Assembly (NCBI GenBank): GCA_963580455.1
Contig: OY756969.1
Location: 12,000,760 to 12,064,759 of the forward strand
Length of the DNA stretch: 64,000 nucleotides
Direction: 5' to 3'
Source: Euonymus europaeus
Lineage: Eukaryota; Streptophyta; Magnoliopsida; Celastrales; Celastraceae
The notes under the pieces were generated by a model, which did no database searches, was not told the DNA's origin, and worked only from the letters and a program-made list of their open reading frames with translations. The stretch's first letter is position 1. Each line of letters starts with the position of its first letter. Of this stretch, positions 23,001 to 33,559 are shown one piece after another. The position numbers and the translations under genes are program-made.

Positions 23001-25349
23001 GGGCTACAATCAGATTGCAATAGCACCAGAAGATCAAGACAAGACGACATTTAAATGTCCATATGGTACATTCGCCTACAGGCGCATGCCATTTGGTCTT
23101 TGCAATGCTCCAGGTACTTTTCAAAGATGTATGATGAGCATATTTTCAGATATGGTGGAACACATTATTGAGGTATTTATGGATGATTTTAGTGTATTTG
23201 GTTCATCTTTTGATAAATGCCTTCATAACCTCGCTTTGGTCTTAGAAAGATGCCAAGAATGCAATCTAGTTTTAAATTGGGAAAAATGTCATTTTATGGA
23301 ACAAGGAATTGTACTTGGTCATATCATCTCTAGCAAGGGAATAGAAGTTGACAAAGCAAAAGTGGATCTGGTGAGTAATCTTCCACCTCCATCTACAGTT
23401 AAGGAAATAAGATCTTTCCTTGGACATGCAAGTTTCTACAGAAGGTTCATCAAGGATTTCTCCAAGATAGCTAAGCCATTGTGTAACTTACTATCCAAGG
23501 ATGTGACATTTGAGTTTGATGAGACATGTTTGACAGCTTTTAACAAACTTAAACTCCTTCTTACGTCAGCACCGATCATGATGCCTCCCAATTGGAGCCT
23601 CCCTTTTGAACTAATGTGCGATGCTTCCGATTATGCTGTAGGAGCAGTTTTGGGACAACGAGTAAATAAAGTACCTCATGTCATCTACTATGCCAGTAGA
23701 ACACTCAATGATGCCCAATTAAACTACTCCACTACAGAGAAGGAGCTCATTTCTGTTATTTTTGCTTTAGAAAAATTTCGTGCATATTTGATTGGCACTA
23801 AAGTAATTGTATTTTATGACCATGCAGCTCTTAGGTACCTTCTTCAAAAGAAGGATGCGAAGCCTCGCTTGATTAGATGGATTCTATTACTTCAAGAGTT
23901 CGATCTGGAGATTAAGGACAAAAAAGGATCCGAGAATGTGATGGCCGATCACCTCAGCCGTTTGGTGAACAATTCAGTGACCGAAGAAGACTCTTTGCCT
24001 CTAAATGAGAATTTTCCTGATGAGCAATTACTATCTTTATCTATTTCTGTACCATGGTATGCTGGCTTTGTCAATTACCTTGTTACAGGCGATCTTCTAG
24101 GAAATGTGCCAAGAACTTACAAGGATAAGCTCGTGACAACAGCAAAGTATTACATATGGGATGATCCATACCTTTTCAAATGGTGTTCTGACCAGATCAT
24201 CAGACGGTGTGTGCCAGAATCAGAATTTCAATCCATACTCACGTTTTGTCACTCATATGCTTGTGGAGGACATTATGGTCCAAAGAAGACAGCTTTGAAA
24301 GTATTGCAATGTGGATTTCATTGGCCGAGTTTGTTCAAAGATGCATATACTTTCTGCTCTACTTGTGATAGGTGTCAGCGGTTAGGTAATCTTTCATCTA
24401 GGAATCAGATGCCTTTATCACCTATTCTAATAGTTGAAATTTTTGATGTTTGGGGTATTGATTTCATGGGACCTTTCCTTCATCTAAAGGTTATTTATAT
24501 ATCTTACTTGCTGTGTATTATGTTTCAAAATGGGTCGAAGCAGTTCCGTCCAAGACTAATGATTCTCGAGTTGTTCCCAGATTCCTTAAAGAAAATATAT
24601 TTGCAAGATTTGGAACACCCAGGGCGATCATTAGTGATGGAGGGTCCCATTTCAATAATAAACTTTTTGCAGCACTATTGCAAAAGTACGGAGTAAAACA
24701 TAAGGTGTCCACGCCATATCATCCACAGACAAGCGGACAAGCTGAAATCTGTAATAGGGAAATTAAGCAGATATTGGAGAAGACTGTAAGCTCCTCACGC
24801 AAGGATTGGTCTGACCGTCTCATGGATGCTCTATGGGCTTATCGTACAGCCTACAAAACTCCGATTGGAATGTCACCATATAGGTTGGTTTTTGGCAAAC
24901 CCTGCCACTTACCAGTTGAATTAGAGCACAAAGCATATTGGGCTATCAAACAGTACAATTTTGAGATGAAGGCTGCAGGAGAGCAACGAAAGTTGCAGTT
25001 GAGTGAGTTGGAAAAACTCCGAAACAAAGCCTATGAGAGTTCTAAAATATACAAGGAGAAGACCAAGGCCTATCATGACAAGACCATTTTGAGAAAACAT
25101 TTTGAACCTGGGCAGAAAGTCTTATTATATAACTCACGCCTCCGACTATTCCCAGGTAAGCTCCATTCACGATGGTATGGTCCATTCCTTATTACTCATG
25201 TTTTTTCACATGGTGCAGTGAATCTTCAACACCCACAGACAGGAAATATTTTTAAAGTAAATGGTCATCGTCTCAAGCACTATTTAGAGCCAGCAACAGA
25301 ACATTTTGATGAGAATTTAAGGCTCTCTGATCCTGTTCCACTCACTTGA
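20084..25349 (+). pseudogene. gag-pol: Athila gag-pol polyprotein, copy 1 (frameshifted)
   Basis: Encodes structural and replication proteins of the retrotransposon. Gag starts at 20084. A CCHC zinc knuckle (C-X2-C-X4-H-X4-C) is at 20889-20930, the aspartic protease DLGAS at about 21834-21848, and reverse transcriptase about 22800-23400 with FMDD at 23176-23187. RNase H spans about 23590-23960. The integrase HHCC zinc region is 24250-24375, and its catalytic D, D and E lie at 24460, 24636 and 24744 (the last two spaced D-35-E). Compared with copy 2 there is a net 134-bp deletion in gag at 20574, a +1 shift near 21043, a TAG stop at 21187-21189, and a one-base deletion near 24476 just after the first integrase D. 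Large open pieces remain (21205-24696; 24513-25349), but no full-length product is possible. Confidence 0.93.
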
Positions 25350-25753
25350 TACGCTGTTCCGTCTGGCTGACGACGCTAAATTTAGCGCTTATGGGAGGCA
25401 ACCCATATTTCTTTCTCATTATCTTTGTGTGTTCAATCAAGCATTTAGTTCAGTTGCACATTTTCTTAGCATATTCACTTTTACTTTCACCTTGAGGTGG
25501 TCACTGTACACTTTTGTGTGCGTGGGGCTTGATTGCGCCCATATGTCTACGGTGTGAGCTTTCTCCACCAGCTTAATGTGGTTTGGATCTTCAAATGTTT
25601 ACTTATAGGGCAGCTGGGAGGGAGAGTATCTCATGATGGTATTGTCATTAGTATAAGACCTGAAGGTTTACATTTTGATCCTGTAGACAAAAGCTGTGGT
25701 CTCCTGATAGGCCGAAGGAAAACATTCGATGGCGTTAGCACAGAAGTCACTGT
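25350..25753 (+). other. Athila copy 1 spacer between pol and the third ORF
   Basis: Non-coding internal sequence of the element. A 104-codon open frame (25533-25847) overlaps it, but I see no domain and it is probably a remnant or shadow of the following ORF. Confidence 0.5.
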
Positions 25754-26736
25754 ATGTCGCATAGCCCCCACGATGCCGTTGCCACGGTGGACTTGTTCGC
25801 CAGAGCTACAATCATGCCAGAACGTCAAATTGATTCCAAAATCCTGAACAATTCTGCCAACCGATGGGCCATGAGCTACCTCTGTGACTATTCTCTGCTG
25901 TTCTTGGTCGATCTTGATCCAAAAGACAAATTTCCGGTGTATCCTCACATCGTTCACTCCTTTTACCATACTCTTCTCAAGTTACCCCACTCTTCTGGCA
26001 CTCAAACAGTGTATCAGGTTGACATCCCTGGTCTTCGGCTTCAATTCACGACAGCGGATATTTGCTCATGTTTAGGCTATCCATCTACCGCTGACGTCGC
26101 TGTAGGTTTTCAAGCGCCGATCTCTATTTCCCATCAAGAGATTATGATGATATGTGTCAAGGGCAACACGATCCGATTAATGCTACTTCTACACGCCGCT
26201 CTTATTTGCCGTCCACGATGTGGATGCTTGATGATGCTATCCGAAGTAACCTTTGCCCCATTGGACACAGTCAACAACGCTAGGGTAACATACTTTCCGC
26301 CCTATATTACATGTATCGCGGAGTCTGGTTTGATATTGGCCGGATTTACCTTGAGAGCATTCTTAAGGCGAATGCCCTTGTGGAGAAACAAAAAACCAAG
26401 GTCGGGAGATTATTTTTCCCAAGACTCATCACGCGGTTGCTTTTCAGTATGGGCATCCTCCCACCTCCTAGTCAGACAACTTCCAATTATCCAGTGACTG
26501 TTTTGGAGAACTCTACCTGGAGTCAGAGTACTAGCCACATGCTTTCTAGTGCTCGTAGACAACGAACACCGCGACGTCCAGTTGCTTTACCACTGGCAGA
26601 GTCTGACTCTTCTGCTGCTGCACTACCTCTGACTGACCACACTCACGACATCTTAGCCCGCCTGTATAGGTTGGTGGTTGGAAAACAGTGGCTGGAACAC
26701 ATGCTAAATGTCCTCATGGACATGGTGCGACGCTAA
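25754..26736 (+). pseudogene. Athila-type third ORF (env-position / plant-transposon protein), frameshifted
   Basis: Two overlapping frames, 25754-26497 and 26311-26736, together look like one protein broken near 26310. The first part has the pattern FTTADICSCLGYPST. The second has FDIGRIYLESIL followed by RLFFPRLITRLLFSMGI. These resemble the 'putative plant transposon protein' region often found downstream of integrase in Athila-group elements, the position sometimes called env-like. I see no convincing signal peptide or membrane anchor, so an envelope function is not supported here. Its role in the element is unknown, and the family assignment is from memory of patterns, not from a search. 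Confidence 0.6.
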
Positions 26737-27819
26737 CCATCTTCTCCTTCCGCCATTGTCCGAGCATCTTCCACCTCAGGTTGTATTTTTCTATCCTCTG
26801 TTTCCTTGCATTGCATTGGTTTTCCATACTTTGTCATTTTCACATTGTGGACAATGTTTAGTTTAGGTTGGGGGTGGTGGAATATTCATGCACTTTGATG
26901 ATTTGGTACTGGTACAATTAGTTTGAGTCAATTTTTCTATCTGGATTGTTAGAAAGCGACTTTTAACATACTTTTGTCCACAAATACTAAGCCTTGTGGT
27001 AAGATGGATGATAATGCATATGACTAAGAATATTTTCTGGTTAAAGCACAAATGAGTGGAGAGAAATGAGTAAGCAACTTATGAACTTGCATTGATCTTT
27101 TGAAATGGATAATTGCTGTCAATGAACAACATTACATGGTTTGTGGAATGATTGGATGAATGCTGAGGATGATATTGATCAATGTTTGAGAACAATATTG
27201 TACTTTTATTGGGCCTTTGTTTGAGATGTTCTAGATTATGCATTCGAGATTATGAATTCGAGACATAAAAAATAAAAAAATAAAAAAGAGAATCATGAAA
27301 AAAAGAAAAAAATTGTTATGTGTATTCGTCATCCTTCAGTAGATGAATTTTTCTGTAATAAGGCTCTATTAGTTTGTCAATTCGAAATTTTTTTGATCAA
27401 TAGAATTCCAAAGCAGGTTTTGTGGTAAGACTGGTGGAAGTTCTAGACAGCTAATATACATATCATTTGATCAATGTTTGTTTATTTGTTTGTCCTTAAA
27501 TTTACTTTTCTTCTGAGTGCATATCTATTTTCCAACTCCATGAGAGAAATTCATAGCACAAAAATCCTTCTCTACCCTGTGAGAATATAGAGTTGAGGCT
27601 TTTACTTGGATAATATTTTGAGGTTATATGCATTATGGATTGTGGTATGAAGGTTTTGGCTTAGCACACACAAACAAGTGTTGGAAGTTGTGACTATACT
27701 AATCTGGATAGGAATTGTGATCTCTTACCTTTTGTTAGAGTATTGTTACTTTCAATCATTTCTCATAACATTTTTACGCTTGAATTACTAGGGACTAGCA
27801 ATAAGCTGGTTGGGGGTTG
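26737..27819 (+). other. Athila copy 1 3' non-coding region and polypurine tract
   Basis: No coding sequence is seen. The purine-rich stretch CTGGTTGGGGGTTG (27806-27819) directly before the LTR start TGATAAG is the candidate polypurine tract that primes plus-strand synthesis. The last ~260 bp are repeated at 57413-57670, in front of the second LTR. Confidence 0.7.
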
Positions 27820-28340
27820 TGATAAGTGTCACAATATACATTCTTAAAGTGATAAAATACTACCAAAGCAATGCCAAGAAATTGTGCTTAAAAGCTGAAT
27901 TTTCAAGATTATGGTACTTAAGATCTTCTTGGATGTTTTGCAGGTTAAGAGGTAGTACGAGCTTTCCGAATGAGATTTGATCTTCAGCATAATTTTAGAG
28001 GACACTTCAAGCTTTGCAGGAAGTGCTGGTTCACAAAAATCGGAGTTCGTTTGGGCCTCTAAAGGTTGCCTCGAAGTCAAGTTTGGAAGTTATATCCGAA
28101 GCAGAATTTCTGTTTGCAGACCAGACCTTTAAAAGCACATAACTTGAGCTTCTGATGTCCAAATTGAGTGATTCAAAAGCCCATAATTATATACACATTT
28201 GTATCTACAATATTGATGAAGGGTTTGAGTTCATAATAGGCTTTGTTTAGGCCCAGAATACAGTTACAAGATTAGTGTGTAATTGGAAGTTGATGTCATT
28301 GATGAAACCATTTCCATTCAAAGAGTGGACAATCCACCAC
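27820..28340 (+). repeat. 3' LTR of Athila copy 1, truncated
   Basis: Begins TGATAAGTGTCACAATATAC and matches the start of the complete LTR at 57671. It breaks off after CCACCACACGAA (about 28340), where satellite B begins. About 1 kb of LTR, including the TATA region, is missing. Confidence 0.88.
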
Positions 28341-28699
28341 ACGAAAAAGTGTACACCTATCAAATTTGATGGTTCAGAATTACTCAAATTTTCTCCATGG
28401 AGGAGCTTTTAACGATTTTGTCCATTTCGGAACGAAAATTCGTCTTTTGGCAACGGAACACTCTTCGGATTTTATAGTCATAAAATTTGAATAAAATATC
28501 GATAAAAGTGTACACCGACCAACTTTGATGGCTCGAAATTGCTGAATCCTCTCGACAGAGAAGCTTTTATCGGTTTTATCCATTTGAGATCGAATGTTGG
28601 TATTTTTGACAACGAAACAATCTACAAAGCATATACTAGTAAATTTAGACATAAACCAACAATAAAGAGTGCACACTTATCGATTTTGATGGTTCGAAA
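28341..28699 (-). repeat. Short satellite fragment, subfamily B (about two monomers)
   Basis: Shows the subfamily B signatures CATTTGAGATCG and ACAACGAAACAATCTAC, in the same orientation as the left arrays. It is stranded between the cut Athila LTR and a copia-type LTR start. Confidence 0.88.
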
Positions 28700-29003
28700 T
28701 GTTGGATTCAATGGCACCACAAGAGGGGGGGTGAATTGTGTACTTAATCAAAAATTAAGCTAAGCGATCACTTTTTAAATGTAGACAAGTTCAATCTCAA
28801 ATAGACCAATTTAAATTAATGAATAAGCATGCAAGTATAGAACAATCAGATTAACACCAAATAAGATTGTAATAGGCAGCAAAATCTGATTTATCACAAT
28901 ATTAATTCTAGCAACTTATATGGCAATTTCAATGATGAATGATATGCAAATGATATGCTAAATGAATTTGCTGGAAATTAAATAGAGATAAGAGATTTAG
29001 AGT
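28700..29003 (+). mobile_element. Partial LTR, Ty1/copia-like (start only)
   Basis: Begins TGTTGGATTCAATGG and continues with CACAAGAGGGGGGGTGAATTG, a start I associate with SIRE/Maximus-like plant copia LTRs. Only about 300 bp is visible before the SINE-like cluster. I cannot identify its other end; some of 29871-30037 could be its continuation. No coding part is present. Confidence 0.6.
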
Positions 29004-29178
29004 TGTAACACCCCGCCCCAGTCCAGCCGCACTGACTCCTGGCCACCATCAAGTGTTACAAGGCCCATGGGCCCCACCCCCAACCCATCCCACCTCTCAA
29101 GGTGTAGGTTGTTGCTCCTGGGAGTCGAACCCCTCAAGACCTTTACATGGGCAACTCCCATCACCAACTAAGCCATGA
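29004..29178 (-). mobile_element. tRNA-derived SINE-like unit 1 (minus)
   Basis: On the minus strand it has a box-A-like TGGCTTAGTTGG and a box-B-like GGTTCGACTCC (within 29125-29178). It runs to a tail ending in GGGGTGTTACA (complement of 29004-29021). It is close to an inverted copy of the right part of the unit at 29638-29870. Confidence 0.7.
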
Positions 29179-29274
29179 CTTAATCACCGCGCATAGGTTG
29201 TTGGTAGGATTCGAACTCTCAACCTCCCACCCTTTAACATAGGGCCTTGGCCAACTATGCCACCAATTGATCCG
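29179..29274 (-). mobile_element. tRNA-derived SINE-like unit 2 (minus), left arm of the palindrome
   Basis: Minus-strand box A TGGCATAGTTGG (about 29249-29263) and box B GAGTTCGAATCC (about 29211-29225). It forms a near-perfect mirror of 29275-29370. Confidence 0.75.
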
Positions 29275-29370
29275 CGGATCAATTGGTGGCATAGTTGGCC
29301 AAGGCCCTATGTTAAAGGATGGGAGGTTGAGAGTTCGAATCCCACCAACAACCTATGCGCGGTGATTAAG
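29179..29370. repeat. 192-bp near-perfect palindrome (96-bp arms, no spacer)
   Basis: The axis lies between 29274 and 29275, inside TCCGCGGA. Bases 29179-29274 and 29275-29370 are reverse complements with two mismatches by eye and no gap. It could extrude as a cruciform or give a long hairpin RNA. Confidence 0.92.
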
Positions 29371-29446
29371 TCGCATGATGGGTTGGGGGTTGTGGGCCGC
29401 GGCCCTGTAACACTTGATGGTGGGCCTGTTGGGCCGGGGTGTTACA
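29275..29446 (+). mobile_element. tRNA-derived SINE-like unit 3 (plus), right arm of the palindrome
   Basis: Plus-strand box A TGGCATAGTTGG at about 29286-29300 and box B GAGTTCGAATCCC at about 29326-29338, roughly 30 bp apart as in tRNA-derived SINEs. It ends GGGGTGTTACA at 29446. There is no anticodon arm or complete cloverleaf that I can fold, so it is not called a tRNA gene. Confidence 0.75.
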
Positions 29447-29625
29447 TGGCTTAGCTGGTGATGGGAGTTGCCCACCAAAGGGAGTGAAGGAGTTCGAATC
29501 CTTGCTCCAACAACCCACCCCTGATGGTGCCAGCTTGAGATGGGCTGGGGGGGAGAGGGGTTGGGCTACCTTAGGGTCCATGGGCCTGTCACGAGTCTGC
29601 TGCGCAACTCTGATTCAAAAAAAAG
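29447..29625 (+). mobile_element. tRNA-derived SINE-like unit 4 (plus) with A-rich end
   Basis: Starts with box A TGGCTTAGCTGG and has box B GAGTTCGAATCC near 29490. It ends in a short A run (AAAAAAAA near 29617-29624), as expected for a retroposed SINE. Confidence 0.7.
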
Positions 29626-29637
29626 GTAGTTTTTCTA

Positions 29638-29870
29638 TAACACCCCGCCCCAGCCCAGATCAACAGCCCAACTGGCCTCATGGCTTAGTTGGTCATGGGA
29701 GTTGCCCATGTAAAGGCCTTGAGGGGTTCGACTCCCAGGAGCAACAACCTAATCCCAATTAGGGGAGAGATGGGTTGGGGGTGGGGCCCATGGGCCTAGT
29801 AACACTTGATGGTGGCCAGTGCTAGGGAGGCCAGTTGGGCTGTTGATCTGGGCTGGGGCGGGGTGTTACA
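29638..29870 (+). mobile_element. SINE-like unit 5 bounded by perfect 40-bp terminal inverted repeats
   Basis: Bases 29638-29677 and 29829-29868 are exact reverse complements over 40 of 40 positions, starting TAACACCCCGCCCCAG. Between them lies a tRNA-like body with box A TGGCTTAGTTGG (about 29681) and box B GGTTCGACTCC (about 29726). A tRNA-type promoter inside long perfect terminal inverted repeats is unusual for a SINE and looks like a foldback element. Confidence 0.8.
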
Positions 29871-30037
29871 TATGGGACCAAAAATGATGAGTTACAAGTC
29901 TTTCTTCTCTAGGGTTTCTTTCTAGGTAAGTTTTGATATAGGGAAGCTTCGTCGCGCATCGCTACGGGTATCGTCGCCGGGAAGGCCTTTTAGACCCCTC
30001 TTGTCGAGCAAGTCGTTGACTGCCTACTTATATCAGA
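29871..30037. other. Unassigned segment between the SINE cluster and the viral-like ORF
   Basis: 167 bp with no recognisable gene or repeat. It may be the 5' leader of the integrated pararetrovirus or the rest of the copia LTR. I see no tRNA-Met primer site. Confidence 0.4.
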
Positions 30038-33000
30038 ATGAATCTAGTTAGATACTTTGGTAGAAAAGAGTCAGGTACTCAAAAAAATAAAGAAATAGTT
30101 ATTAATGAGAATTTTAATAGACGCTTGCAAAATTGAAAGTTACCTAGTTATACAGCTAATCAAGTATATAAGTCTAAAGGTACTTTTTCAAATGAAACAG
30201 ATTATGTTATAAAAACTGTTGAACAAGCGATTCCGCTTGCCTCAGGATATAAAGCTTATCAATTGCTTTCTAAATCCTTAATCAAGGAACACCAAAAGAA
30301 ATATCAATTTCTTCATCTCGGATTAGTTCAAGTTGGTTTAAAACCAGCTACTCGATTAGGATTAAATACATCCGTGGTTATGTGTCTTAGAGATAAGAGA
30401 CATAATAAATTTGACGATTCTTTATTAGGAATCATTGAATCAACCTTATGTGATGGACCAGTGCATTTCACATGCTTTCCCAATTTCACTTTGGCTCTAG
30501 ATGATCCAACTCTTATGCACTCTTTGTCTTTAGACATTAAGACTGCTGGATTCGACATGATGGATACATCTAAGAATGTGATTTTGGTGTATAGAGTCTT
30601 CTATAAGGTTATGAACACTACTATTCCTAATATGAGGAATATTCCTGAAAATCATCTTTCTGATTCTCAATCAACCACTCTGTTCATTACTGATTTGGCT
30701 AAATCCAATTTTGTGGTTCCAAAAACTATTAAGTGGGATCAGGTTAAGCTACCTGAAGATTGGGTATTAGAAAAGGCTATTCCACCCAAAGTACAACCTA
30801 CAAGACAACTCCAGGATGTAATAGAACAACCTGATGGTGAGGTAGTTATTCGTTTCTCTGCAAATAGATCTGTAAGAATAGGAAGATCTAAGTCTTATAC
30901 TCCTGCTAGACATTCTGTATCTTCTTTTCCAGATCTTAGTTCACAGCCTACTTCACATGGAGCTGTCAAGGGAGTTTTCCACACTCCTGAACAGGTAAGT
31001 CATCCAGAATATAATGTTGAATATCCCGAATCTTCCCATGCTCATAATTCAGTGTCTCCTACTCCTTCTGAAATGGGATATGATGAGGATAAAAGTGTGA
31101 TGACAATTCGTTCGAATGAAAAAAGTATTTTATATGCAAAATACTTCTGGTTTGTAAAAACCTTTTCTGAAAAACAAAGGGAATTCTTTATTGATAGATT
31201 TCAAATGATTAAAAGGTTGGATCCATCTGAATCTTTCCTTGACTTTGTGTTTTACATTGCTAAAAACTGTGATTATCATATTCCCGACTTTAATGATTTG
31301 TCTTCTCTCGCTACTCTTGAGTCCAATCATCGAACATTTGTCCTTAAATCAGGCAAAACTGTTCAGGCTATTCATCCTCCTGAGAGTAATCTTGTGCATC
31401 GCATAGATTCAGAGGAAGTAGCTGCTGCTCCTTATAAAAAGGATGGAACTGTTGAAAATGTGGTTCAACAAGTTAATTATACCAATTTATATTTACAAAC
31501 AATTGGTGAACAGCTGAATGATATTTCCGCTCATCTTAGCGGAAGTACTTCTCAACCTCAGATAGCTCAATCACAGCTGTCTTCTTCTAGTGAGCCTTTA
31601 ACAGAAAAGCCACTTCAGCTTTCTACTTATGTTAAAGGTCCGTCATCATCTAAGAGAAACTTTCCAGATATTCCTAGGTTCCAGCCCTTTCTTGAAAAGG
31701 ATTTTTCTTTTAAAATGTCTGGTTCTCCTTCTCCAGAGTTTATGTTAGAACTCTTTCAAAAGCTTTCTGATACAAAAGGAAAGAAATCTTTATCAGTTTT
31801 AACTCAAGCTGAAGCTAATTCTTCGTCGAATGAACCAAGTTCCTCTAATGAGTCAGATGATAGCTCTGATTCCTTAGATCGAACGCATCATATGTTCTTA
31901 TCAGAACAACAGCCCTTAGAGATTAATAAAATTAAATACTCTACGCTACCTACTAGGTATGGTTATCCTCGACCTACACCTATAGATCTTCAAATGGAAG
32001 AAGATAATATATTTGATCAAGTTACCTATTCAGGCGATTCCATTGTTGAATGGAATATTGACGCCATGACTGAACGACAAGTCGAAAAAGTACTACAGCA
32101 TATGATGATGTATGCTACAGCTGCTAAACAAAAAGGTAATACTGATCAAAATATTGCTAAGGCTATTACTGAAGGTTTTTCTGGTATGCTCAAAAGTTGG
32201 TGGGATAATTATCTTTCCATAGAGCAAAGATCCAACATTTGGACTGCAGTAAAAACTGAAAATAACACCAGGACTTCTGACTGTACCAATACTTTGATCT
32301 ATACCATTGTGCATCATTTCTTAGGTCACAGTCAATCCTTTATGGATAAGTCTCAGGAACAGCTTATGAATCTACGCTGTCCTAAACTCTCACATTATCG
32401 TTGGTATAAAGACGTCTTCTTTGCTAGAGTCTTTGAACGACCTGACTGTAATAATGCTTTTTGGAAAGAAAAGTTTATTGCAGGTCTACCGCCTTTCTTT
32501 GTTGAAAAGGTCCGTACTAGATTAAAAAATCTAACGGATGGAATTCTTGATTTTAACCATTATACTTATGGTGAACTCTCTGCTGAGACAGTCGCTGAAG
32601 GTGTGTCTCTCTGTACTGATCTTAAAATGCAAGATCAGATAGCTAAAGAACGACGATTAGGAAAATCCATTCTTGGTGACTTTTGTCAACTGATGGGTTT
32701 GCCTAATAAGTCTCAAAAGTCTCATAAGGCATATAAATCTTCTAGAAAAAGGTTTAAGTCTCATAAATCTTATCAATATGATAAACCTGTTAAAAGATCT
32801 TATTCTAGGTCTTTTCCTAAAAATGTTCCGAGAAAAAAAAGGTCTAATTTGACTAAGACTAAACCCTCTGGTTCTAAATCTCAGTCTAGACCACGTACTA
32901 AAATTGTTTGCTTTAATTGTGGAAAGCAAGGTCATTATGCTAATCGTTGTACACAACGAAAAGCTAATTCTTTGGAAATAGCTGAATTGCGAACTGCTAT

Positions 33001-33559
33001 TGATCGTTTAAAAATTAATAATGATGCAAAACAGCAGTTCAAGGAGATAATCTTTGAATCTGAAGATTCTTCCAGTGGTTATTCTACTGCCAATGATAAA
33101 ACAGATTGTGATTGTGACACTTACAAATCACTTTTGAAAACAAACGGCTTATTAGTCATTTCTTCTGCTGAAAGCTCTATTCTTGAATTCATTGATTCAA
33201 TCACTGACCCTGAAGCTCGCATGGATGCCATTCTCCACTACATGAAAGGTCAGGATTCTTCTCCTACATATTCTACTCCTTTAGACCACAAGTTGTCTCA
33301 ACATTCTCATGTTCATGATTTGAAAACCGTTTATGATAGGTTTAAACCTAAACCTCCATCTTTATCTTCTGTTCCTACTTCTATTTCTGATTTAAAATCT
33401 GAAGTTACTCAACTGAAAACTGAGCTTAAAGCTCTGGGTTCTCGAGTCTCTCTACTCGAACATCACTCTTCTTTTTCCCGGGGAGAAAGTAGTGGTCACC
33501 AACAGGATAAAGTTGCTTACGATCAACTGTCTATGGAGGAGCAACATAACTTTCTATGA
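30038..33559 (+). pseudogene. Endogenous caulimovirid-like movement/coat polyprotein, truncated
   Basis: Reading from ATG 30038, the frame is open apart from one TGA at 30134-30136 and continues to 33559 (about 1170 codons; the unbroken part starts at 30263). Residues ~80-200 show a 30K-type movement protein with the conserved region around LDDPTL. Residues ~650-870 resemble a caulimovirid coat-protein core, followed by a lysine/arginine-rich stretch, a C-X2-C-X4-H-X4-C zinc knuckle (residues 958-971) and a C-terminal coiled coil (~1115-1145). Caulimovirids that fuse movement and coat protein continue into protease, reverse transcriptase and RNase H. Here these are absent because satellite takes over at about 33548, and the final codons and stop lie in satellite. 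It is a dead viral fossil; the genus (Petuvirus- or florendovirus-like) is not resolved. Confidence 0.82.

Larger units (their letters stand above)
18133..28340 (+). mobile_element. Athila-type Ty3/gypsy retrotransposon, copy 1 (decayed, both outer LTR ends truncated)
   Basis: Order of parts: 5' LTR lacking its first ~77 bp (18133-19551), primer-binding site (19557-19574), leader, broken gag-pol (20084-25349), a third ORF region (25754-26736), 3' non-coding region with polypurine tract, and 3' LTR cut after about 521 bp (27820-28340). The tRNA-Asp primer site, the protease DLGAS, the reverse transcriptase FMDDF and a long region after integrase place it in the Athila lineage. The satellite on the left is subfamily A and on the right subfamily B, so this is not a clean insertion with target duplication. 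The LTR parts that can be compared differ by about 3% (by eye). Confidence 0.93.

Noticed and set aside
25754..26736. Envelope glycoprotein gene giving an infectious retrovirus
   Set aside because: Its position fits the so-called env-like ORF of Athila, but no signal peptide, membrane anchor or cleavage site is evident and the frame is broken.
29257..29762. Open frames of 65-107 codons in the SINE cluster
   Set aside because: GC-rich repeat sequence read by chance; both strands of the same repeats are open and no domain is seen.
29004..29870. Functional tRNA genes
   Set aside because: Box A and box B are present but no complete cloverleaf or anticodon arm could be folded, and several related copies occur with inverted-repeat or A-rich ends; SINE-like units explain them better.
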